Source: Planctomycetaceae bacterium (GTDB taxonomy: Bacteria; Planctomycetota; Planctomycetia; Pirellulales; UBA1268). From it: a stretch of DNA of 58,584 bases. The stretch covers positions 1 through 58,584 of the forward strand of contig JAJTED010000015.1 of the NCBI GenBank assembly GCA_021300535.1. Reading direction: 5' to 3'. Position 1 is the first letter of the stretch; every line of letters begins with the position of its first letter. The notes below the pieces were generated by a model, which was given only the letters and a program-made list of their open reading frames with translations, was not told the DNA's origin and searched no databases. The translations under genes were made by a program, and so were the position numbers. This document shows positions 31,578 through 40,838 of the stretch, piece after piece.

Positions 31578-34500
31578 GTGAAACCGCTCGCCGACTTCCT
31601 CTGGACCCTCGTCCGCTGGTCGCTGCCGCTCACGGTGGCCGGCGTGATCGCCGCCGGCGCGATCGGCGCGGGGCGGTTCGGCGACGTCGTGCGCGGCCGG
31701 ATCGAGGCGCGGCTGCGGGAGGAGTTTCCGGGCGTGGCCGTGCAGGTGCAGGCGGCGAGCATCGTGGATGGCGACGGGATCGTCGTCCGCGGGGTCTCGT
31801 TCGTCGATCCGTCGAGCCCGCCCCAGCACCGTCAACTCGTCTGGATCGACGAACTGACGCTCGCCTGCCGCACCGACCTGGCGGAACTGACGAGCGGCCA
31901 GCCGCGGATCACGGCGCTCCGCGTCCGCCGGCCCGTCGTGCATGCGCGGCGGGCGGCCGACGGCCGCTGGAACCTCGCCCGTCTGGCCCGCCGGCCGACG
32001 GCCGACGCCGCGTTGCCCGTGACCGTCGAAGACGCGACGTTGCTCCTCGAGGACGAGCGGCTGCGGGCCCGGGCGGCGCTCCGGCAGATCGAGGTCGTGG
32101 TCGACCCGCTCGCCGCTGGGCAGACGGGCGGAGCATGCGCGGTGCGGGGCACGTGCACCGGCGACTGGTTCGATCGCGCCGGGTTCGCGGGGCAGTTCAC
32201 GCCGGCGACGGGTGGGTTCACCGTCTCTGGCACGGTCGATGCGATCGAGCTCTCCAAGCGGCTCACGGCGCCGCTGCCCGTGACCCAAGGACCGGGCAGG
32301 TGGCTGGCGGGCCTCGAGGGGCGGGTCGGCATCCGCTGGCAGGCCGCGGGCGCCATCGCCGCGCTCGACGCCGTCGCGTTCGAGGCCGCGGGCCGGCTGG
32401 AGTCGGGCCGCTTCGAGCATCCGCAACTGCCCTTCGCCGTCAGCGACGTGACCGCGGAGTTCACCGCCGACCGGCAGGGCGTGCGGTGCGACCGCCTGGA
32501 GGCTCGCTCCGGATCGACGCTGCTCCGCGGCTCGGGACGGCTCGACGGCTGGACCGAAACCGCCGACTTCGAGGCTGCCGTCGAGGCGGAGCGGCTCCTC
32601 GTCGGCCGGCACTGGGAGGGGCTGCTCCCGGAGTCACTGGCGGCCCATTGGAGCCGCCTGCTGCCGGCCGGCGAGGTGGACGTGACCGCCCGCGTCGCCC
32701 GGCGTGGCGGCGCGATCGCGCCCGACGTCGCCATCCGTTGCCGCAACGTCTCGCTGACGCACTACCGGTTCCCCTACCGGCTCGATCGCACCGTCGGCAC
32801 CGTGACCTACAAGGACGGCGGCGTCGTCCTGCATCTCACCGGGCAGGCGGGCGGCCACCCGGTGCAGGTCGACGGCCAGCTGACGCAGACAGCGGACGGG
32901 ACGACTGGGTTCGTGGAGGTGCGGGGCGAGCGGATGCAGATCGACGACGCGCTGCTCGCCGCCATGCCGCCGCGGAGCGCCGACATCGTCCGCATGCTCC
33001 GCGGCGCGGGCAGCTTCGGCTTCGTGTTCCGTCACGACCGGTCGCCGCAGCTGCCGGGCGGCCATGCCAACTCGCTCGGCATCCGGCTCGCGCAGTGCAG
33101 CCTGTGCTATGCGGGCTTCCCCTATCCGCTCACGAACGTATCGGGGCTGATCCGCATGCACCGTGGCCGCTGGACGATCCACGACGTGGTGGGCTCCAAC
33201 GACACCGGCGTCGTGCGCTGCTCGGGTGCGCTCGAGCCGCTCGGGGCCGACGACGGCGCGCTGACGCTCAACCTCGTCGGCAGTGGCGTGGTGCTCGAGC
33301 CGGAGTTGCGCGACGCGCTGCCGCCTGGCATGCGGCGGATCTGGAACGACGTCGATCCCCGCGGCAACGCGGAGTTCACCGCCACGGTCCGCCACCGCGT
33401 GAAGGCCCGCCGCACGGACGTGGAGCTCGCGGCGACGCCGGTGGGCGACACCGTCTCCATCGAGCCGGCCTGGTTTCCCTACCGCCTGGAGCGGCTCCGG
33501 GGCCGGCTCACGCTGGCCGGCGGCCGGCTCCGCTTCGAGGATGTCTGCGGCGTGCATGATCGCACCACCGTCGCGGCCGCCGGCACGTGTCAGTTCACGC
33601 CCGACGGCGGCTGGCGGGTGTCGTTCGAGCGGCTCACGGCGGACCGCTTCCGGGCCGATCACGAAGTCCTCGCGGCCCTGCCCGCCGGCCTGCGGCAGGC
33701 GGTGTCGAGCGTCGACCTGCAGGGCCTGCTCGCGCTCTCGGGAGCCCTCGACATCTACTCCACCGCTCCCATGAACACGGTCCTGCCCGACGGCCGCACC
33801 GAGGCGGTGCCCGGCCCGGCGGCGGCGGCCTGGGATCTCCACCTCGACGTCGAACAGGCGTCGCTCGACGTCGGCCTGCCCGTGGAGCACGTGCACGGCG
33901 GCATCCGGCTCCGCGGCCAGAGCGACGGCCGCGGCTGGCAGACGGTCGGCGACGTCGCGATCGACAGCGCCATGTGCCGGGGCGTGCAGCTCACGCACGT
34001 GCAGGGCCCGCTGACGATGGACGCCGCCGGTGTGCGGTTCGGCGCCGCAGCGGCGGCGCCCGGCCAGCCGGGCGGCCGCCGGCTCTCGGCCCGCGTTGCC
34101 GGCGGCACGCTCCTGCTCGACGGCAGCGTGGCGGCGGCGGCACCGGGCGCGTTCACGATCGCCGCGGTGCTCGGCGACGCCGACCTGGAGCGGCTCGCCG
34201 CCGACGTCACCGGCGCGGCAAACCGTTACCGCGGCCGCGTGTTCGGCGGCGTGGAGGTCAGCGGCTCGCGGGCCGGACGGCATTCGCTGGCGGGCCGTGG
34301 CCAGGTGCGGCTCCGCGATGCCGACATCTACGAGCTCTCCGTGGTCGTGGCCCTCCTCAAGATCCTGCGGGTCAAGCCGCCCGACCGCAGTGCCTTCAGC
34401 ACGAGCCTCGTCGACTTCCGCATCGAGGGGCCGCGGGCCTACCTCGACACGATCGAACTGTCCGGCGACGCCATCAGCCTCGTCGGCGCCGGCGAGATCG

Positions 34501-34754
34501 ACTTCGACTCGAACATCAACCTCACCTTCCGACCGATCATGGGTGACAGCGAGACGCAGCTCCCGGCCATGAAGCGGCTGCTCGGCAGGGCTGGCGGCCA
34601 GTTCATGCTCGTCCACGTCGATGGCACGCTCGCGGATCCCGTGCCCACCACCGAGGCCTTCCCGACGCTGGCCGCGGCCTTGCAGAAGTTCCAGACCCAG
34701 CGGCGCGGCGGTGGCGGGGAGCGGACGGCGGCGCTGTGGGAACCAGCACGGTGA
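31578..34754 (+). CDS. AsmA-like/YhdP-type envelope protein
   Basis: The 1058-aa protein starts at a GTG. One N-terminal membrane anchor (residues ~12-35) is followed by a very long beta-strand-rich region. The C-terminal part (IYELSVVVALLKILRVKPPD, DSNINLTFRPIMGDSETQLP, LVHVDGTLADPVPT) matches the AsmA C-terminal domain. AsmA, TamB and YhdP proteins are inner-membrane-anchored beta-groove proteins proposed to move phospholipids to the outer membrane. The location upstream of dapF and an acyltransferase gene fits an envelope role. The start is supported by the anchor directly following it; no strong Shine-Dalgarno sequence is visible. Confidence 0.85.
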   Translation: MKPLADFLWTLVRWSLPLTVAGVIAAGAIGAGRFGDVVRGRIEARLREEFPGVAVQVQAASIVDGDGIVVRGVSFVDPSSPPQHRQLVWIDELTLACRTDLAELTSGQPRITALRVRRPVVHARRAADGRWNLARLARRPTADAALPVTVEDATLLLEDERLRARAALRQIEVVVDPLAAGQTGGACAVRGTCTGDWFDRAGFAGQFTPATGGFTVSGTVDAIELSKRLTAPLPVTQGPGRWLAGLEGRVGIRWQAAGAIAALDAVAFEAAGRLESGRFEHPQLPFAVSDVTAEFTADRQGVRCDRLEARSGSTLLRGSGRLDGWTETADFEAAVEAERLLVGRHWEGLLPESLAAHWSRLLPAGEVDVTARVARRGGAIAPDVAIRCRNVSLTHYRFPYRLDRTVGTVTYKDGGVVLHLTGQAGGHPVQVDGQLTQTADGTTGFVEVRGERMQIDDALLAAMPPRSADIVRMLRGAGSFGFVFRHDRSPQLPGGHANSLGIRLAQCSLCYAGFPYPLTNVSGLIRMHRGRWTIHDVVGSNDTGVVRCSGALEPLGADDGALTLNLVGSGVVLEPELRDALPPGMRRIWNDVDPRGNAEFTATVRHRVKARRTDVELAATPVGDTVSIEPAWFPYRLERLRGRLTLAGGRLRFEDVCGVHDRTTVAAAGTCQFTPDGGWRVSFERLTADRFRADHEVLAALPAGLRQAVSSVDLQGLLALSGALDIYSTAPMNTVLPDGRTEAVPGPAAAAWDLHLDVEQASLDVGLPVEHVHGGIRLRGQSDGRGWQTVGDVAIDSAMCRGVQLTHVQGPLTMDAAGVRFGAAAAAPGQPGGRRLSARVAGGTLLLDGSVAAAAPGAFTIAAVLGDADLERLAADVTGAANRYRGRVFGGVEVSGSRAGRHSLAGRGQVRLRDADIYELSVVVALLKILRVKPPDRSAFSTSLVDFRIEGPRAYLDTIELSGDAISLVGAGEIDFDSNINLTFRPIMGDSETQLPAMKRLLGRAGGQFMLVHVDGTLADPVPTTEAFPTLAAALQKFQTQRRGGGGERTAALWEPAR

Positions 34755-34840
34755 TGCCCGCCGCCGCGGAAGCCTGGTAAATTGGGTCATGCGCGCCGGA
34801 GCATCCCGCTTCCGGCACGGGCTCCAGGAGCGATCGACCG

Positions 34841-35704
34841 ATGAAGTTCGTGAAGATGCACGGGGCAGCCAACGACTACGTCTACGTGGACTGCTTCCAG
34901 GAGCGGTCGCCGCCCGATCCGGCCGGCCTCGCGCCGCGGATCGCGGACCGGCATCGGGGCGTCGGCGGCGACGGCCTCGTGCTCGTGCAACCCTCGCAGG
35001 TCGCCGCGGCCCGGATGCGGATGTTCAACGCCGATGGCAGCGAATCGGAGATGTGCGGCAACGGCGTGCGGTGCGTCGCCCACCTCGTCGTCTCCCGCGG
35101 CCATGCGGCCGCGGGCCGGGTGGCGATCGAGACGGGCCGGGGCGTGCTCACGCTCGACGTGGAGCGGACCGGCCCGCGGACCTCGCGAGTCCGGGTCGAC
35201 ATGGGGCAGCCTCTGTTGGAGGCGGCTGAGATCCCGGTTGCCGGTGCGGGGCGGATCGTCGACGCGGCCTGCCCGGCGGTCGGAACGCACGAGCCCTGGT
35301 GGGACGCCTGCGGCCTCGATCCGCGGATGACGTGCGTGTCGATGGGCAACCCGCACGTCGTCTTCTATTGCCGCGACGTCGCCCGCGTGCCGCTGGAAAC
35401 CGTGGGGCCGCGGATCGAGACGCACCCGATCTTCCCGCGCCGCGTGAACGTGCATTTCGTGGAGGTGCTCGCACCCGGCCACGTGCGGATGCGAACCTGG
35501 GAGCGTGGCAGCGGGATCACGATGGCCTGCGGCACCGGCGCGTCGGCCGTGTGCGTGGCCGGCGTGCTCACCGGCCGCACCGCCGGCACCCTCGCCGCCG
35601 ACCTCCCGGGAGGCCGGCTCGATCTGGCGTGGGACGGGGCCGGACCCGTGTTCATGACGGGCCCGGCGGAGGAGGTCTTCGAGGGAACGTGGCCCGACGC
35701 GTGA
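34841..35704 (+). CDS. dapF: Diaminopimelate epimerase
   Basis: The 287-aa enzyme converts LL- to meso-diaminopimelate for lysine and peptidoglycan synthesis. Both catalytic cysteines are visible: EMCGNGVRCVAH and ACGTGASAVC. Also present are KMHGAANDYVYVD at the N-terminus, RMFNADGSESE, and SMGNPHVVFY. The length is usual for the family. A DapF gene implies meso-DAP synthesis, consistent with planctomycetes having peptidoglycan. The next gene starts 37 bp downstream, probably in the same transcript. Confidence 0.96.
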   Translation: MKFVKMHGAANDYVYVDCFQERSPPDPAGLAPRIADRHRGVGGDGLVLVQPSQVAAARMRMFNADGSESEMCGNGVRCVAHLVVSRGHAAAGRVAIETGRGVLTLDVERTGPRTSRVRVDMGQPLLEAAEIPVAGAGRIVDAACPAVGTHEPWWDACGLDPRMTCVSMGNPHVVFYCRDVARVPLETVGPRIETHPIFPRRVNVHFVEVLAPGHVRMRTWERGSGITMACGTGASAVCVAGVLTGRTAGTLAADLPGGRLDLAWDGAGPVFMTGPAEEVFEGTWPDA

Positions 35705-35741
35705 CGACGAGCCAGCGGTGGTCCAGGGAAGGACGGCGAGC

Positions 35742-36557
35742 GTGAAGATCAAGTCTCCATTCGCGATCGGTGCCTGGTCGCTCGTGTCGACGGCCGCCAT
35801 CCGGCAGTGGATGGGCACGCTCGACTGCAAGGCCGACTTCGGCGATCCGACCGTCGATCCGGTGCACCCCGGCTACCGCGGCGCGAAGATCTACGTCTTC
35901 TGGCACGAGAACATCCTCCTTCCACTCTATATCCGCGGCCACTCCAACATCTCGATGCTCCTGTCCCGTCACTGGGACGCCAACATTCTCGACCGGGTCG
36001 CCCGAATGATGGGGTTCGGCGTGGTTCGTGGCAGCACGTTTCACGGTGGCTCGGCGGCGCTCCGCGAGCTTGCGGCTCGGGCGGCGGAGGGCAACCTCAC
36101 GATCACGCCCGACGGCCCGCGCGGGCCGCGGCGCCGGCTCGCGCCGGGCTGCGTGTTCCTGGCGAGCACGCTGCAAATCCCGCTGGTCGCCATGGGCCTT
36201 GGGTACGAGCGGCCGTGGCGGCTGGGTACCTGGGATCGGTTCGCGATCCCGCGGCCCTTCTCCCGCGCCCGGGCGATCGTCAGCCGGCCGCTGGCGATCC
36301 CCGCCGACCTCGATCGCGACGGAATCGAGGCCCACCGGGTTGGCGTGGAGCGGCTGCTGGTTCACCTCTCCGATGCGGCCGAAGAATGGGCGACGGCCGG
36401 TGGGCGGCGGCCGGGCGAACGGGTCGTGCGCAAGGAGCCATCGCGGGTGGCCCGTCAGGCTGCCGCGCTGCCCGGCCCCGCGGGCGTGTCGCTCGACGAG
36501 GAACTTTCCAAGCACGCGCTGGAAGGTCTGGACACGATCGGGAGATCCGCCGCCTGA
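35742..36557 (+). CDS. DUF374 lysophospholipid acyltransferase family protein
   Basis: The protein is 271 aa from GTG 35742, which has AAGGA 8 nt upstream; an earlier GTG at 35718 lacks such a site. Motifs of the DUF374/LPLAT group are present: YVFWHENILLPLY (the H-x4-D-like acyl site is an H-E version here), MMGFGVVRGSTFHGGSAAL, and LTITPDGPRGPRRRLAPG. These proteins are thought to acylate lipid A precursors or other glycolipids, replacing LpxL/LpxM in some phyla. A hydrophobic N-terminal segment suggests membrane association. The exact acceptor is not known. It is convergent with the PDZ gene (13 bp between). Confidence 0.9.
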   Translation: MKIKSPFAIGAWSLVSTAAIRQWMGTLDCKADFGDPTVDPVHPGYRGAKIYVFWHENILLPLYIRGHSNISMLLSRHWDANILDRVARMMGFGVVRGSTFHGGSAALRELAARAAEGNLTITPDGPRGPRRRLAPGCVFLASTLQIPLVAMGLGYERPWRLGTWDRFAIPRPFSRARAIVSRPLAIPADLDRDGIEAHRVGVERLLVHLSDAAEEWATAGGRRPGERVVRKEPSRVARQAAALPGPAGVSLDEELSKHALEGLDTIGRSAA

Positions 36558-36570
36558 CCAGCGGCCACGA

Positions 36571-37953
36571 TCAGCGCCGCGGCGCGACGCCGAGTTCGCG
36601 CTCCAACGCCTCGAGCCGTGCCCGCAGCCGCCGCAATTCCTCGCGGGCCGCCTCGTCGGCGGGACGATTGGCCCGGTAAGGGAATGATTCCGTGGCCGGG
36701 CTCACGGCACCCGGCGCGGGGCTGGGCAGCAGCGTCGGCACGCTCGGGGCGGCCGCAGGACCGGTGCCGATCAGGGCCCGCTCGAGCGGCAACTCGAGCG
36801 GCTGGAGTACGACATCCGCCCTCTTGGCCGCGCCGCCGGGCAGCACGTACTCCAGCGACACGGGCCTGCCGACCGGGCCGCTGGTCACCATGCGCGTGAG
36901 ATCGTCAGGCGAACCGACCGGCCGCGCGTCGAGCGCCACGATGACGCTGCCGGGCGGCACGCCGGCGCGGGCAGCGGGCAGATCCTGCACCACTCCGATG
37001 ACGTAGGCACCGCGGAGGGCCGGGAGGCGAAACCGCGACTGTGTTTCCGCATCGATCGCCACGGTGCGGACGCCCAGTGCGGTGCGGCCCCGGCCGCCCG
37101 GCGCGGCATCCGGCGGCGGAAGTTCCTGGGCCGCGGATGGCGGCGGTGCCGTCGGGCCCGGAATGCCGGCGGTGGCGGCGGGTAGGAAGCCACTGGCTGG
37201 CGCTGCCGCGAAGGCCGAAGGTGCGGCAAAACGGCTCGGTGGAGCGACCGCCGGCGGCACCAGGACGGACGGGGCCGGCTGCGCCGGTGGGGCCAACGTG
37301 GCAGCGGCGGACGGGTCAGCCATCGGGGCGGGCTCGGTGACGGCGGGAGGCAGCGCGACAGCGGCGGGAGCCACTGCCGCCCCCGCGAAGCCGCTCCGGT
37401 CCGGCATGGCAGGGACCGGCTCGCCGGGGGCCGCCTGCCAGCCGCGCACGGCTGCCGGCGTAGGCCGCGGCACGGCGGTCATCCGCACGTCCGCAACCGA
37501 CTCGTCGCGGGCGATGGCGATGCTCACCGCCTGGCCCGGAGCGAGCGCCGTGAGCGACTGCGACACATCGTCGGCACTTTGCAGCCGCGTGCCGTTGATG
37601 GCCCGCACGTCGTCGCCGGCTCGGATGCCTGCTGCGGCCGCGGGGCTGCCGGGCGCGACCTCGGCCACGACCCACCGGCCGGGTGTTCGCGACTCGGCCA
37701 CGACGATGCCCAGCCAGCCGTTGCCCGGGACGGCGGCCGGCGGTGCGACCGCGGCAGGTGCGGCAGTCGGGGGCTGGTTTTGGGGAAGAACGATCGGCTC
37801 GCCGATCGAGATTTCGCCGGGCACGAAAGGCGGGGCTTCGGCGTTATCGGCCGCCTGGAGCGATCGTCCGCCCGCGACGACCCCGAGCAGGGCAAGGTAT
37901 GCGGCCCACGTGAGGCAACGAATGGCGGCCGAAGATGGAGCGTCGTGCATCAT
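36571..37953 (-). CDS. Exported two-PDZ-domain protein
   Basis: The 460-aa protein has a signal sequence (residues ~10-35, ending QAAD). PDZ domain 1 spans ~78-160 (GWLGIVVAES, EVAPGSPAAAAGIRAGDDV, INGTRLQSADDVSQSL). A long Ala/Pro-rich linker (~165-275) follows, then PDZ domain 2 at ~280-375 (ALGVRTVAIDAET, VVQDLPAARAGVPPGSVIVA, DDLTRMVTSG). A C-terminal coiled coil (REELRRLRARLEALEREL) ends the chain. No protease domain is present, so this is a scaffold or adaptor that could bind exposed C-termini in the periplasm. Two adjacent ATGs compete for the start. A TATACT box lies 66 nt upstream. Confidence 0.87.
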   Translation of the reverse strand: MMHDAPSSAAIRCLTWAAYLALLGVVAGGRSLQAADNAEAPPFVPGEISIGEPIVLPQNQPPTAAPAAVAPPAAVPGNGWLGIVVAESRTPGRWVVAEVAPGSPAAAAGIRAGDDVRAINGTRLQSADDVSQSLTALAPGQAVSIAIARDESVADVRMTAVPRPTPAAVRGWQAAPGEPVPAMPDRSGFAGAAVAPAAVALPPAVTEPAPMADPSAAATLAPPAQPAPSVLVPPAVAPPSRFAAPSAFAAAPASGFLPAATAGIPGPTAPPPSAAQELPPPDAAPGGRGRTALGVRTVAIDAETQSRFRLPALRGAYVIGVVQDLPAARAGVPPGSVIVALDARPVGSPDDLTRMVTSGPVGRPVSLEYVLPGGAAKRADVVLQPLELPLERALIGTGPAAAPSVPTLLPSPAPGAVSPATESFPYRANRPADEAAREELRRLRARLEALERELGVAPRR

Positions 37954-38018
37954 GCATTCCCGCGGGCCGCGATGGATTGAAAGGAGCGAGCGGGATTCCG
38001 CCCGACATCCGACGCCTG

Positions 38019-38024
38019 AGTATA
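38019..38024 (-). promoter_or_regulatory. Candidate -10 box of the PDZ gene
   Basis: Read on the minus strand this is TATACT, in an A/T-richer patch 66 nt before the ATG at 37953. No clear -35 box accompanies it. Confidence 0.4.
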
Positions 38025-38201
38025 GAAAACCACCGCTCGTGCGAAATCGCCCGCCATCAATCGCGGTTTTTTCGCAGTTTCACGCCGCCGGTCGGTGACC
38101 GGCGGCTGCGCCGTACGCCTTCCGTGACCGATGGTGGCGGTGTGTGGCGCGCGGGTCTCGCGCGGTGAATGGCACTCTTCTTCGCGCCGCGTGGCGATGG
38201 T

Positions 38202-38229
38202 TTGACAGCACTGCCAGCACTCCTATACT
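38202..38229 (+). promoter_or_regulatory. Strong sigma-70-like promoter of dnaA
   Basis: A perfect TTGACA (38202-38207) and TATACT (38224-38229, 5 of 6) are 16 nt apart. Transcription from about 38236 gives an ~85-nt leader. In the 367-bp divergent region 37954-38320 I found no sequence close to a DnaA box (TTATCCACA), so this does not look like oriC. Confidence 0.72.
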
Positions 38230-38320
38230 CGCGCCGCGATCGCTCGCTGAACGGTGCGTTCGCCAGGATGGTTGCAGCGAGTGCCGGCGGTGCTGCGGGG
38301 AACCGCCAGCTGCGGAACAT

Positions 38321-39769
38321 ATGGACGGATCCATGGCCAAAGCAGTCGATGTCGCCGCGCGGGCATTGAGCCGGGACATCGGCGGGCTCGCGACGCTCGT
38401 CCGCGACGCGTTTCGGCGGCGTGTGGGCGACGATCGGTTCGCCGTCTGGTTCGGGTCCGCCGCCGTCTTCGCCATCGACGCCGCGGCCGAGTGCCTGACC
38501 GTCGAGTCCGGGCCGGGCTTTCAGCAGGAGTGGCTGCGGCGGACGTTTCAGGCCGACCTCGATGCCGCCACGATCGAAGCCTGTGGCCGGAAGGTGCGCG
38601 TGGTGTGGCGGCCGGGCGTCACTCAGCCGGCCGTGGCTCCCAGCCACCAAGCGACGCCGCGTGCCCGGCGGGCGGCCGCAGCGGCGGCGGTGACCCCGCC
38701 CCCGGCCCCCGCTCCCGCGGCCGGTCCGGGCCGCCGCCCGTTCAGCGACCTGGCGGACTTCGTCGTCGGCCCCAGCAACCGCATGGCCTACGGGGCCGTG
38801 GAGATCGCCGCCGCCCGGCCTGGTGAGATGTCGCCGCTGGTGATCCACGGCCCGACCGGCGTCGGCAAGACGCATCTTCTCGAGGGAATCTGCGGCCGCG
38901 CCCGGCAGAGCCATCCCGGGATCAACGTTGTGTCGCTGTCGGCCGAGCAGTTCACCACCGGGTTTCTGCAGGCGCTGCATGGCACCGGGCTGCCGGGGTT
39001 TCGCCGCAGCTGCCGGTCGGCCGATCTGCTCGTGGTGGACGACATCCAGTTCTTTGTCGGCAAGCGGGCCACGCTCGTCGAGTTTCAGCAGACGGTCGAT
39101 GCGCTGCACCGGCAGGGGCGGCAGATGGTGTTCGCCTGCGATCGCGACCTCGACGCGCTGGACGGCCTCGGTTCCGACCTGGTGGCGCGGCTCCGCGGCG
39201 GCATGAACGCCCGCCTCCTGCCTCCCGACTACGAGGTGCGGCGCGGCATCGTGGAGCGGGTCTGCATGAAGCGGGATCTCCAGGTGCCCGAGGACGTCGT
39301 CCACTATGTGGCCACCCACATGGCCCGCCATGCCCGCGAGCTCTTCGGCGCGGTCAACCGGCTCGAGGCCGCGAGCCTGATGCTGGGGATTCCGTTCTCG
39401 GCCGGCATGGCCGAGGAGGCGCTCGCCGACCTCGTGCGGTCGAGCGGCCGCAGCGTGCGGCTGGCGGACGTGGAGAAGGCCGTCTGCAAGGCCTTCGGCC
39501 TCGACGCGGCGGTCATGCAGTCCGCCCGACGGTCGAAGGCCGTGAGCCATCCACGAATGCTGGCGATGTACCTGGCGCGGCGGCATACCCGCGCCGCCCT
39601 GACCGAGATCGGCGGCCACTTCGGCCGGCGGAGCCACTCGACCGTGATCGCCGCCCAGAAGACCGTGGAGGAGTGGATCGCCAACCGCGAGCAGATCGTG
39701 CTCGCCGAGGTGGCATGGGACGTGGAGGATGCGATCCGCCGCGTCGAGGACATCCTCCGCGCCGGCTAG
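38321..39769 (+). CDS. dnaA: Chromosomal replication initiator protein DnaA
   Basis: The protein is about 482 aa from ATG 38321 (or 478 from 38333). Domain I is at residues ~15-95 (FAVWFGSAAVFAIDAAAECL, FQQEWLRRTFQADL), with an Ala/Pro-rich linker at ~110-140. The AAA+ domain has Walker A GPTGVGKTHLLEG, Walker B LLVVDDIQFF, and a sensor region with GSDLVARLRGGMNARL. Domain IV ends the protein with the DnaA signature RTKAVSHP-like SKAVSHPRMLAMYLAR and HFGRRSHSTVIAA. It binds DnaA boxes and melts the origin. dnaN, recF and gyrB are not beside it. Some planctomycetes carry more than one dnaA, so this may be a second copy. Confidence 0.95.
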   Translation: MDGSMAKAVDVAARALSRDIGGLATLVRDAFRRRVGDDRFAVWFGSAAVFAIDAAAECLTVESGPGFQQEWLRRTFQADLDAATIEACGRKVRVVWRPGVTQPAVAPSHQATPRARRAAAAAAVTPPPAPAPAAGPGRRPFSDLADFVVGPSNRMAYGAVEIAAARPGEMSPLVIHGPTGVGKTHLLEGICGRARQSHPGINVVSLSAEQFTTGFLQALHGTGLPGFRRSCRSADLLVVDDIQFFVGKRATLVEFQQTVDALHRQGRQMVFACDRDLDALDGLGSDLVARLRGGMNARLLPPDYEVRRGIVERVCMKRDLQVPEDVVHYVATHMARHARELFGAVNRLEAASLMLGIPFSAGMAEEALADLVRSSGRSVRLADVEKAVCKAFGLDAAVMQSARRSKAVSHPRMLAMYLARRHTRAALTEIGGHFGRRSHSTVIAAQKTVEEWIANREQIVLAEVAWDVEDAIRRVEDILRAG

Positions 39770-39814
39770 AGCGGTTCTGACTTCGGTGGCGCACCGGCTG
39801 CGGCTGCGGGGGCA

Positions 39815-39946
39815 GGGGTGCCCATGCCCTCGAGCCGGCGTAGGTGGCCAGCGAAGCCCGGAGGGCGAGAGCGCAGACACCTCCGAGAGAGCGGAGGGCA
39901 GGGATGCCAGGAGCGAACGTCCGGGCGAGAGAGCATGGGCAGCCCT
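39815..39946 (+). repeat. Dispersed repeat, family B, copy 2
   Basis: GGGGTGCCCATGCCC (39815-39829) and GCATGGGCAGCCC (39933-39945) are the terminal inverted repeats. Interior blocks CGAGCCGGCGTAGG, CACCTCCGAGAGAGCGGAGG and GCGAACGTCCGG match copy 1 at 17964 in the same orientation. It lies between the convergent dnaA and 40014 genes. Confidence 0.72.
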
Positions 39947-40013
39947 GCTTGGAGTCGTCAGTGCATGAAGGCAGGGTGGCCTGTGTCTCGACCGGGCGGC
40001 GGCGCGGGCGGCT

Positions 40014-40838
40014 TCAGCGGACGCGCTCTTCGAGCGTCGACTTGTAGCGGACGCTCGACTGCGGGCCGCCGAAGCCGACGACGCGGCGGTCGATGCCGGT
40101 CTTGCGGCTCGTGACGCGGCCGGCTTCGATGTCGAACTTGATGGTGCCGTCCCAGATTCGCTCCAGCAGGCGGGCCTCGAGCCGCGGGTCGTCCACGGGG
40201 GTCAGCACCGTGGTGTCGACGCGGATCGTGGCCACCCCGTCGTGGACGTCTTCGAGCCGGTACCGCAGCCGGGTGCGGACCGCCTTGCGGCCGGCCCCCG
40301 GGGCCTCGACGACGACCTCCTGCGGGATCGTCCACTCGACGCCCGCCATCACCGGCTCGTCGGGCAGCGGCACGACCACCAGGTCTCCCGTCGCCGACGG
40401 ATGGCAGGGACGCAATTCGCGGCGGTCAAGGATGCGGCCGCTGGGGTCGATCACCATCCGCGAGAGCGTCACGCCCAGGCTCTGCCGCACGCCCTCGTAG
40501 CCCGGCGGCGGATCGTCGGTGCCGGCGCTGGCCCAGCGGACCTCCCCCTTGTCGCTCGTCCGCGAGGTCATCACGACGTCGTCCACGGAATGCTCGAGCG
40601 TGGCGCGGCCGGCGGCATCCACGGCCACGACCCGCCAGGTCTTCCGCGAGTCGGTCATCGTCTCGACCGTCTGCGTGCTGCCGTTCATCGTCGTTTCGGT
40701 CACCGCCCGGTGGGCGACGTCCATGTCGATCCGGTCGCCGACCTGGAAGCGATACCGCAGCCGCACCGGCTCGGCGGCACGGCTCACCGGCGCCGCCCAG
40801 GCGGCGAGCAGCGCCGCCGCGATCACGATCGAGCGCAT
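40014..40838 (-). CDS. Exported protein of unknown function
   Basis: The 274-aa protein has a signal peptide (MRSIVIAAALLAAWAAPVSR, cleavage near RAAEP). The mature chain is mostly beta strand: LRYRFQVGDRIDMDVAHRAV, TRLRYRLEDVHDGVATIRVD, and a conserved-looking SMKFD-free end with GRVTSRKTGIDRRVVG. A repeated pattern of long strands suggests a beta-sandwich like that of uncharacterised planctomycete exported proteins; I cannot name a family. AGGAGG lies 6 nt before the ATG, inside the end of nadK, and its ATG shares one base with the nadK stop (TGATG), so translation is coupled. Confidence 0.75.
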   Translation of the reverse strand: MRSIVIAAALLAAWAAPVSRAAEPVRLRYRFQVGDRIDMDVAHRAVTETTMNGSTQTVETMTDSRKTWRVVAVDAAGRATLEHSVDDVVMTSRTSDKGEVRWASAGTDDPPPGYEGVRQSLGVTLSRMVIDPSGRILDRRELRPCHPSATGDLVVVPLPDEPVMAGVEWTIPQEVVVEAPGAGRKAVRTRLRYRLEDVHDGVATIRVDTTVLTPVDDPRLEARLLERIWDGTIKFDIEAGRVTSRKTGIDRRVVGFGGPQSSVRYKSTLEERVR

